20,078 bases of DNA from JARRNO01 sp037384885. Lineage in GTDB: Bacteria > Acidobacteriota > UBA4820 > DSQY01. The notes beneath the pieces were generated by a model. That model saw only the letters and a list, made by a program, of their open reading frames with translations, did no database searches and was not told the DNA's origin. A program made the position numbers and the translations under genes. The DNA is taken from contig JARRNO010000008.1 of NCBI GenBank assembly GCA_037384885.1, positions 1 through 20,078 of the forward strand. Direction: 5' to 3'. Within the stretch, counting starts at the first letter, position 1, and each line of letters begins with the position of its first letter. Below are positions 14,676 to 20,078 of this stretch, one piece after another.

Positions 14676-15161
14676 CTATATGGCGGGCACGCGGTCTTCC
14701 ACCTTGCAGCGGTCGACCGTCCCGTCCTGATCCGCGTCTTCCAGGATGACCGTTCGTCCCTTTAACAAGTAAAGGACGCACCTCGACCAGTGCTTCTTTT
14801 CGGGATTTTTGTGCCGGTAAACCACGTCCATGAGATGCTCCCCATACGAGAGGAAGCGGAAGAGGGTGGGCTTGTCGCGCAAATAGACGGCCTTGATCAT
14901 GACGCGGCCCCGGGCGTCGCAAAAGTCGATCTCCCCAACGGCGCCGAGGCTCGAATGGAAGACCAGATGGTCGCAAAAGCCCCCCAGCCCCGGATCCTTG
15001 AATGCAAACCGGTGGGGTGCGAGGTACCAGGCCGCACCCGCCGCCAGGAGCAAGCCAAAGAGAACTAGAATAAATTTGTACGGACCCGCCACCGGCTGAG
15101 AGCAGGCGCTTTCTCTAATTGTCTGTCCACGGTCATGGAGCGCCTCCAGGTGGTTGTCCAA
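14676..15161 (-). CDS. Hypothetical membrane-anchored protein with EF-hand-like motif
   Basis: This product of about 161 residues is not recognised. A hydrophobic helix near residues 28-46 (FILVLFGLLLAAGAAWYL) would anchor it, with the remaining ~115 residues outside. The outer part has three cysteines (in GGFCDH, DFCDARG and SRCVLY) plus one in DRCKV near the C-terminus, and the sequence DADQDGTVD close to the end, an EF-hand-like D-x-D-x-DG loop. The start is weak: TTG 15161 has no ribosome-binding site and overlaps the 3' end of the upstream DUF1287 frame by 29 nt; GTG 15092 is an alternative that trims the protein to the helix. The overlap suggests coupled translation with the DUF1287 gene. 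It ends in TAG about 100 nt before the next gene. Confidence 0.62.
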   Translation of the reverse strand: MDNHLEALHDRGQTIRESACSQPVAGPYKFILVLFGLLLAAGAAWYLAPHRFAFKDPGLGGFCDHLVFHSSLGAVGEIDFCDARGRVMIKAVYLRDKPTLFRFLSYGEHLMDVVYRHKNPEKKHWSRCVLYLLKGRTVILEDADQDGTVDRCKVEDRVPAI

Positions 15162-15786
15162 GCAGCCGTCCGATGCCCTGGGGGCGCCACCCGCGGCCCT
15201 CGACCCCGGCGAGTGCGGGTTCCCTGGTGAGCACGGTTTCCGGCGCTGCCTCTACCATCCGGCACCCCTCCTTGCCGCCGGGGCCGATGACGAGGGCGAT
15301 GTGGGTGATGGTTTTTTGTCCGGGCTTCTTGAAGAAAATAACGTCGGCCGGTTCGGGGCGCTCTGACATGGGCAAGAGCCGGCCGTTGGCCCTGCAGTAT
15401 GCATAGAGATTCCGGGCGCGCCGGTGAAAAAAGGGGCTGGCGGGATTGTTGCCGTTCCGAGTGTCATAAGCCCCCGGGTGAATTTTGAAATCCGCGGCAA
15501 GCATTTGTTTGATCGAGAAGCCTGCCCGGCGGTAAGCAATGTCGGGAACGTCAATGCAGACAATCCATCCCAATCTGCCGCCGAGATTCCCCAGGCGGCC
15601 CTGGAGCGGATCGTAAAGCGTGCCCTCCAGCGCTTATGCCGCCCGGACCACTGCCTGCGGCGAAATCTCTGCCCGAGGCTTAAGGGGTGGAAGTGGGCCC
15701 GCCCTGTAGCTGACGTGCCGGTAAAGAAGGAAAAGCAGAACGGCGATGGCTACCGGCACGAACAGGAGCTTGAGCCCTCTTTTCAT
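15133..15786 (-). pseudogene. DUF1287 / NlpC-P60-like gene interrupted by in-frame TAA
   Basis: Read from ATG 15786, which has an excellent GGAGG site 7 nt upstream, the frame encodes a membrane anchor (MKRG, then a helix to about residue 22) and a proline-rich stretch. It hits TAA at codon 51 (plus-strand 15634-15636) and then continues in the same frame to 15133. The part after the stop is clearly coding: it contains a Cys in WIVCIDVPDIAYRRAG, FHRRARNL and PADVIFFK, then THIALVIG. These match the order of DUF1287 motifs (C-x-DV, HRR-x-x-NL, G/ADV, HIG/ALV); the Cys and His are candidate catalytic residues of an NlpC/P60-like fold. One substitution, for instance CAA to TAA, would explain the break. 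A TTG at 15573 could restart translation, but without a ribosome-binding site and without the anchor. Alternatives are a sequencing error or readthrough. It lies 23 nt after the acyl-CoA dehydrogenase gene on the same strand. Confidence 0.72.
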
Positions 15787-15809
15787 CCTTCACCCTCCAG
15801 CGAAATGCT

Positions 15810-17024
15810 CTACGGGCTCCCCGATCCCTTGAGATCGACGCCGTAGGACTTGAGCGTTTGCCGGGCGACGACGCGTTTGTGAACCTCGTCGGGGCCGTCG
15901 TAGATGCGAGAGGCGCGCTCGTGCCGGTACCAGAAGGCCAAGGGCGTGTCGTCGGTCATGCCCAGGGCGCCGTGGACCTGGATCGCGCGGTCGAGCACCC
16001 GCTGGAGCACGCCGGCGCCGAAGAACTTGATCAGCGAGATATCTTCACGGTAGTCCGTCCCCTGCTGAATCTTCCACGCGGTCTGCAGCACGAGCAGCCG
16101 GAAGGCTTCGATTTCCGCCTTCGATTCGGCAATCCATTCCTGCACGGTCTGCTTGCCGGCCAGGGGCTTTCCGGGGGCCAGTTCCCGCTGGGACGCGTAC
16201 CGGCACATCATGTCCAGCGCCCTCCGGCAGACGCCTACCCAGCGGCTGGCGTGGTGGATGCGCCCGGGCGCGAGCCGGGACTGCGCCAGCTTGAAGCCGC
16301 CCCCTTCCGGGCCAAGAAGCGCCTCTTCGGGAACGAGGACGCCGTGGAGCATGATCTCCCCGTGGCTCATCCAGCCCTGCCCGGCGTGCCCCATCACGGG
16401 AATGTTGCGGATCAGCTCGAAGCCGTCCACGTCGCAAGGCACGGCAAACATGCTCGCCCGCGCATAGGGATTGGGCGCGTCCGGATCGGTGACGGCCATG
16501 ATCACGGCCAGGGCCGCCCCGTCGGCGGCCGTGGCGAACCACTTGTGGCCCCGAAGCACCCAGCCGCCGCCGTCTCGCACGGCGGCCGTGCTCATCCACA
16601 CGGGGTTGGAGCCCGCGTGCTCCGGCTCGGTCATGAGAAAGGTGCTCCGGATGTCACCCCCGATGAGCGGAGCGAGCCATTGTTCCTTCTGACGCTCGGT
16701 CCCGTATTCGAGGAGAAGCTCCATGTTGCCCACGTCCGGTGCGGCGAAGTTGAAAGCGTAATGGCCCAGCGGGTACATGCCGAGAATTTCGGAGAGCTGC
16801 GCTTGTTCGATCAGGGTCAGCCCGCCGCCGCCCAGCTCGGACGGCATGTGGGGAGCGAAGAGCCCGGTTCTGCGGGCCCGTTCGCGCACGGGCTCCATCG
16901 TCTCGTCCAGCCCGGTCCAGCCCCGGCTCGCCAGGGTTTGTTCCAGGGGAACCAATTCGCGGACGCAGAAATCCAGCGCCAGGTCCCGCATTTCTTTTGT
17001 TCGTTCGCTCAGAGAGAAATCCAT
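15810..17024 (-). CDS. ACAD10/11-type acyl-CoA dehydrogenase family protein
   Basis: This 404-residue flavoprotein has the full acyl-CoA dehydrogenase fold. The N-terminal helical part is followed by the middle domain with TEPEHAGSNP and WVLRGHKWFATAA, then the C-terminal domain with LAPGRIHHASRW, DRAIQVHGALGM and IYDGPDEVHKRVVAR. Classical members have Glu in IYEG as catalytic base; here Asp376 fills that position (YDGPDEVH). The GRIHH and DGPDEVH signatures are typical of the ACAD10/11-like branch. In that branch and in bacterial LvaC, the dehydrogenase-fold domain acts on 4-phosphoacyl-CoA, removing phosphate to give enoyl-CoA. The direct neighbour encodes an APH-type kinase of the matching kind, only 18 nt upstream, so this role is the best inference; ordinary dehydrogenation is the alternative. 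AGGAG with a 7-nt gap precedes ATG 17024. Confidence 0.94.
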   Translation of the reverse strand: MDFSLSERTKEMRDLALDFCVRELVPLEQTLASRGWTGLDETMEPVRERARRTGLFAPHMPSELGGGGLTLIEQAQLSEILGMYPLGHYAFNFAAPDVGNMELLLEYGTERQKEQWLAPLIGGDIRSTFLMTEPEHAGSNPVWMSTAAVRDGGGWVLRGHKWFATAADGAALAVIMAVTDPDAPNPYARASMFAVPCDVDGFELIRNIPVMGHAGQGWMSHGEIMLHGVLVPEEALLGPEGGGFKLAQSRLAPGRIHHASRWVGVCRRALDMMCRYASQRELAPGKPLAGKQTVQEWIAESKAEIEAFRLLVLQTAWKIQQGTDYREDISLIKFFGAGVLQRVLDRAIQVHGALGMTDDTPLAFWYRHERASRIYDGPDEVHKRVVARQTLKSYGVDLKGSGSP

Positions 17025-17042
17025 ACATGTACTCCTTGCCGG

Positions 17043-18869
17043 TCAAGCCAGCATGCCTCCGTCCACCGCCAGGCAGGCGCCCGTGACATAGGCGCCGGCG
17101 TCGCTGGCCAGGTAGAGAAAGGCCGGGGCGATTTCCTCGGGCTGCGCCGCCCGGCCGAGGGGAATCATGGGAAGGATGGTCTTCAGGATGGCGTCGTTCT
17201 CCGTTAGTGCGGAGGCGAATCTCGTATCGGTGAGTCCGGGCAGGACGGCGTTCACACGGATTCCGAACGCCGCGCATTCTTTTGCGAAGGCCCTTGTCAT
17301 GCTGATAATCGCCGCCTTTGTCACCGAGTAGATCCCCTGCATGGGAGACGGGCTCACGCCGTTTACGGAAGCGGTGTTGAGGATGACGCCGCCGCCCTGC
17401 TCGCGCATGGCGCGGCCCGCGAGCTGGCAGAGGTGGAAGAACCCGGTCAGGTTGACCTCTACCGTTTTGTCAAGCATGGATTCGGGCGTGTCCAGGATGT
17501 GGCCGAAGTAAGGATTCGTCGCGGCGTTGTTTACCAGGATATCCAGGCGCCCGAACTCACGGACCGCATGGTCCACCAGGGCCAGACGCTGTTCGGCGTC
17601 GCCCGCGTGGCAGGCCATGGCTTCGGCCTCTCCGCCGGATTCGCGGATGCTCCGGGCCACGCTCTCGCAGGCGTCCAATTTTCGGGAGGTCACAACCACA
17701 TGGGCGCCCTGCGCGGCGAAAAGGCGAGCCACCGCCTCCCCGATGCCCCGGCTGGCGCCGGTGATCACCGCCACTTTGCCGTCCAGGCGGAAGGCCTTGC
17801 CGGTCTTCAGCGCGGCCGTCCGCCCGGCATGGCTTCGCGAGGCTTCCCACTCCCGGATCGTCCGCTGGGCATGGTCCGCCAGCACGGTCACGGCCTGCCC
17901 GAAACCGGCGAAACGGTGATCGGCGGTCTGCCCCAGTTTGTACCGCAGGTAAATTTGCTGGGCGATTCCCGCCAGCCTGAGAAGCCCGTACACGTAGTAG
18001 AAGGTGAAGTCCTCGATTTTCCGGCCCGTTCGCTCGCCGTAATAAGCGACGATCTCATCGCGCGTCAACATGCCCGGGACGGTGCTGGGCAGGGTATGTA
18101 TCGCCTTCAAGGGCGGCGGATCGTCGCGCTGCACCCAGTAAGCGAGGGATGCCCCCAAGTCCATCAGCGGATCGCCCACCGTCGCCATTTCCCAGTCCAG
18201 GACGCCGGTGATCCGTGTGATGTCTTTCGGATCGAAGATCATGTTGTCCAGCTTAAAGTCGTTGTGGACGAGGACGGCGCCGGACTCGGCCGGCATGTGG
18301 TCTTCGAGCCAGGAGATGATTCGCTCGCAACCGGGGACGTCTTCCGTGCGCGCAGCGCGGTAGCGGCGCGCCCATCCCTCGATCTGGCGCTCCACGTATC
18401 CTTCCGCCTTGCCGAGCGCCGACAGACCTGTGGATTCGAGATCCAGCCGGTGCAGGTCGGCGTGGAGACCCACCAGGCTCCGGCACAGCGCGGCGGCCTG
18501 TTCGGGCGACACCTCCACGGGGAGGCGCCGGCCGGCGGTCAGGCCTTCCATGAACTCCATGACGAAGAAAGGTGTTCCGAGAACGGCGGGATCTTCGCCC
18601 ACCGCCACGACCTTGGGCGCCAGCGGGAAATAGGGGCGGACGCTTCTGAGAATGTGGGCCTCGCGCACCATGTCGTGGGCCGTCGCCGCCTTCCTTCCGG
18701 GCGGGGCGCGGCGCACCACCAGCTTGCGATCCCCGGCCCGTATCAATGCCGTCAAGTTGGAAACACCGCCTGTGAAGGGCTCCAGGACGACCTTTCCCGG
18801 ATCGACAAAGGCCGGCTCCACGGCGGCGAGAAATCGGCAGAGCCGCGCCATGTCAAAGAGTTCGCTCAT
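17043..18869 (-). CDS. Fusion: APH-type (4-hydroxyacyl-CoA-like) kinase + short-chain dehydrogenase
   Basis: One 608-residue frame holds two enzymes. Residues of about 15-330 are an APH-family kinase: GGVSN (34-38), VVRRAPPG (51-58) followed by TAHDMVREAHIL with Glu70, the catalytic HNDFKLDN (His202, Asp204, Asn209), and DWE metal-binding residues (Asp225, Glu227). The RRxPPG...AHxxxRE pattern is typical of kinases fused to dehydrogenases in ACAD10/11 and of LvaA-type 4-hydroxyacyl-CoA kinases. Residues of about 350-608 are an SDR: TGASRGIG (370-377), VNNAATNP, and catalytic Ser501, Tyr514, Lys518 in a YSVTK motif. It resembles DHRS4-like or LvaD-type reductases. No stop or frameshift separates the domains. 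ATG 18869 has GGAGGG 8-12 nt upstream; an in-frame extension to 19058 lacks one. The inferred sequence is 4-oxoacyl-CoA reduction, then phosphorylation, with the next gene eliminating phosphate. The substrate is unproven. Confidence 0.92.
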   Translation of the reverse strand: MSELFDMARLCRFLAAVEPAFVDPGKVVLEPFTGGVSNLTALIRAGDRKLVVRRAPPGRKAATAHDMVREAHILRSVRPYFPLAPKVVAVGEDPAVLGTPFFVMEFMEGLTAGRRLPVEVSPEQAAALCRSLVGLHADLHRLDLESTGLSALGKAEGYVERQIEGWARRYRAARTEDVPGCERIISWLEDHMPAESGAVLVHNDFKLDNMIFDPKDITRITGVLDWEMATVGDPLMDLGASLAYWVQRDDPPPLKAIHTLPSTVPGMLTRDEIVAYYGERTGRKIEDFTFYYVYGLLRLAGIAQQIYLRYKLGQTADHRFAGFGQAVTVLADHAQRTIREWEASRSHAGRTAALKTGKAFRLDGKVAVITGASRGIGEAVARLFAAQGAHVVVTSRKLDACESVARSIRESGGEAEAMACHAGDAEQRLALVDHAVREFGRLDILVNNAATNPYFGHILDTPESMLDKTVEVNLTGFFHLCQLAGRAMREQGGGVILNTASVNGVSPSPMQGIYSVTKAAIISMTRAFAKECAAFGIRVNAVLPGLTDTRFASALTENDAILKTILPMIPLGRAAQPEEIAPAFLYLASDAGAYVTGACLAVDGGMLA

Positions 18870-19202
18870 GCTCTTACCCTCCGGGCCGTTTTTCTGCGGC
18901 GATGCGGGAAGCGGGAGGATCCGGCAGTGGATTGAATGGGAAAGCCGGCCGCCGCCGCGGCCCGTTCTCAAAAAATCCTCCGCTGTGAATGCCAACAGGT
19001 TACCACAGCGCCGGCACGCTCGAAACGCGCCGAAATCCCGCACGTTATTCTGCCCCAAATCTCTGTATTACCAACGATAGCAGGTTGACAAGCCCCGCTT
19101 CCGGTCTTACTTTTCAACCAGGGCGTCAACGATAATGAGTTTTCCAGCAGCCTGTTCATCGGACGGGTCCGCGTACCGCTGTGGAGTGCGAAGGGGGCGG
19201 AT
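18870..19202. other. Divergent intergenic region (fusion gene / Ser-Thr kinase)
   Basis: These 333 bases separate two divergent starts. The right half holds a good plus-strand promoter (19085-19113). The part nearest the fusion gene contains its GGAGGG ribosome-binding site, a GC-rich palindromic patch near 18946-18962 and an A-run at 18969-18974. No convincing minus-strand promoter was found. I see no further gene. Confidence 0.6.
19085..19113 (+). promoter_or_regulatory. Putative sigma-70-type promoter for the Ser/Thr kinase gene
   Basis: TTGACA at 19085-19090 is a perfect -35. A 17-nt spacer leads to TACTTT at 19108-19113, which keeps the key T-A-x-x-x-T positions of a -10. Transcription would begin near 19120, about 80 nt before the kinase start codon. 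Confidence 0.5.
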
Positions 19203-20051
19203 TTGACGGAAGTCCGCGTCGAGCTGAGAAAGGGCGCGAGCCTGGGGCCCTATGCCATCCTGGGATCCTTGGGCTCCGGCGGAATGGGGGAGGTCTACCT
19301 TGCCCGGGACACGCGCCTCGATCGTGAAGTCGCCCTCAAGGTGCTGCCCCCGGCCTTTGCGAATGACGAGGCCCACGTCTCACGCTTTGAGCGCGAGGCA
19401 AAAACCCTGGCGTCGCTCAGCCACCCGAACATTCTGGCCATCCACGACTACGGCCGTCACGGCGGTTTCTATTACCTGGCCACCGAACGGCTCGAGGGCA
19501 TGACCCTCAGCGAGGACCTCGCCTCCGGCCCACTTTCACCCCGCGCGGCGGTCAAGATCGGTATCCAGGTGGCGCAGGCGCTTGCGGCGGCGCACGACAG
19601 GGGCATCGTTCACCGCGATCTCAAGCCCTCCAACGTCTTCCTGACCCGCGACGGCCGCATCAAGGTGCTGGATTTCGGCCTGGCCCGAGTTTGTGAACAG
19701 GACCTTGCGCCTTCAGGGGAAGCGTCCAGGATGACCACCCGGGACCGCATGACCTCACCCGGCACGATGCTCGGGACTGTCGGATACATGGCGCCCGAGC
19801 AGGTTCGCGGAAAGATGGCGGACACCAGGGCGGACGTCTTCTCACTCGGCGTCCTTCTCTACGAAATGCTGGCCGGCGTGAGGCCGTTCCAGGGCCGTTC
19901 CGAGGCGGACGTCATCGCCTCCGTCCTGAAGGAGGACCCGCCAACGATCAGCCAGGCGGAGGTTTTTGTCCCACCCGTACTCGAAATTCTCGTGCGCAAG
20001 TGCCTCCAGAAGGATCCCGACAGGAGGTACCGGTCTTTGCTGGAGGTCTGA
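19203..20051 (+). CDS. PknB-type Ser/Thr protein kinase, frame ended by TGA (probably truncated or nonsense)
   Basis: The 282 residues form a nearly complete Hanks-type kinase domain: glycine loop LGSGGMGEVYLARD, ATP-binding Lys46 in VALKVL, catalytic HRDLKPSN (Asp139), DFG (Asp157), a Ser/Thr-rich activation loop, YMAPEQVRG and the DVFSLGVLLYEML helix. Kinases of this acidobacterial style normally continue with a membrane helix and a propeller, TPR or other sensor region. Here TGA at 20049-20051 falls inside the final helix (CLQKDPDRRYRSLLEV), and the next in-frame codons read QALQSISTY, which fits the rest of that helix. A single CGA-to-TGA change would explain it. The start is TTG 19203 after GGGGGCGG; no better in-frame start lies close upstream. 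Substrates are unknown. It diverges from the kinase-SDR operon. Confidence 0.85.
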   Translation: MTEVRVELRKGASLGPYAILGSLGSGGMGEVYLARDTRLDREVALKVLPPAFANDEAHVSRFEREAKTLASLSHPNILAIHDYGRHGGFYYLATERLEGMTLSEDLASGPLSPRAAVKIGIQVAQALAAAHDRGIVHRDLKPSNVFLTRDGRIKVLDFGLARVCEQDLAPSGEASRMTTRDRMTSPGTMLGTVGYMAPEQVRGKMADTRADVFSLGVLLYEMLAGVRPFQGRSEADVIASVLKEDPPTISQAEVFVPPVLEILVRKCLQKDPDRRYRSLLEV

Positions 20052-20078
20052 CAGGCGCTCCAGAGTATTTCCACGTAT

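Noticed and set aside
15858..17207. Plus-strand open frame of 449 codons opposite the acyl-CoA dehydrogenase
   Set aside because: Antisense shadow with no recognisable domain, while the minus frame matches the dehydrogenase family throughout.
17433..18935. Plus-strand open frame of 500 codons opposite the kinase-SDR fusion
   Set aside because: No motifs; the minus strand carries complete catalytic motifs of two enzymes across the same bases.
18870..19058. N-terminal extension of the kinase-SDR fusion by 63 residues
   Set aside because: The extension lacks a ribosome-binding site and includes the GGAGGG site used by ATG 18869; the kinase domain begins normally after the latter.
20049..20051. 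TGA read as selenocysteine or reassigned codon
   Set aside because: The position is a helix residue, not a redox site, and TGA ends many intact genes here (for example at 3101, 5274, 9013), so reassignment is not supported.

Overview
The window is GC-rich and densely coded, with no tRNA, rRNA, CRISPR array or recognisable mobile element. The gene families suggest an Acidobacteriota-like bacterium: a secreted S9 prolyl-oligopeptidase, a PknB-type Ser/Thr kinase with an acidobacterial flavour, a DUF58/transglutaminase/MoxR operon, and a CoA-linked kinase/dehydrogenase cluster. This placement is an inference from gene content, not from a phylogenetic marker.

Layout. At the left edge (1-894, minus) is the N-terminal part of a polytopic membrane protein that runs out of the window. 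Diverging from it is a plus-strand run: S9 peptidase (1098-3101), a membrane protein of unknown function (3222-3971), a DUF1697 protein (4037-4627) and a small exported beta-sandwich-like protein (4804-5274). A strong extended -10 element at 5333-5341 precedes a tight four-gene operon: DUF58 protein, multi-pass transglutaminase-like protein, MoxR AAA+ ATPase and an exported helical-repeat protein (5475-12052). The first junction overlaps by 4 bp and the last has a 2-bp gap. This resembles MoxR/DUF58/transglutaminase systems thought to assemble or mature envelope proteins.

From 12078 to 18869 everything is on the minus strand. In transcription order it holds an APH-type kinase fused to a short-chain dehydrogenase (SDR), an ACAD10/11-type acyl-CoA dehydrogenase, a DUF1287 gene broken by an in-frame TAA, a small anchored protein, a zinc-ribbon plus metallo-beta-lactamase-fold protein, and a secreted protein with two DUF1566/Lcl-type domains. 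A Ser/Thr kinase gene (19203-20051) diverges to the right. Its frame stops at a TGA inside the last helix of the kinase fold, and coding-like sequence follows in frame.

The most interesting system is the kinase-SDR fusion plus acyl-CoA dehydrogenase. Together they supply the activities of bacterial LvaA (4-hydroxyacyl-CoA kinase), LvaD (4-oxoacyl-CoA reductase) and LvaC (dehydrogenase-fold phosphate eliminase), also seen in mammalian ACAD10/11. They are packaged in an arrangement in which the kinase is fused to the reductase rather than to the dehydrogenase. Two different premature stops within about 4.4 kb (TAA at 15634-15636, TGA at 20049-20051) are the other notable signal. TAA, TAG and TGA all act as ordinary terminators of intact genes here, so decay or sequence error is more likely than codon reassignment.
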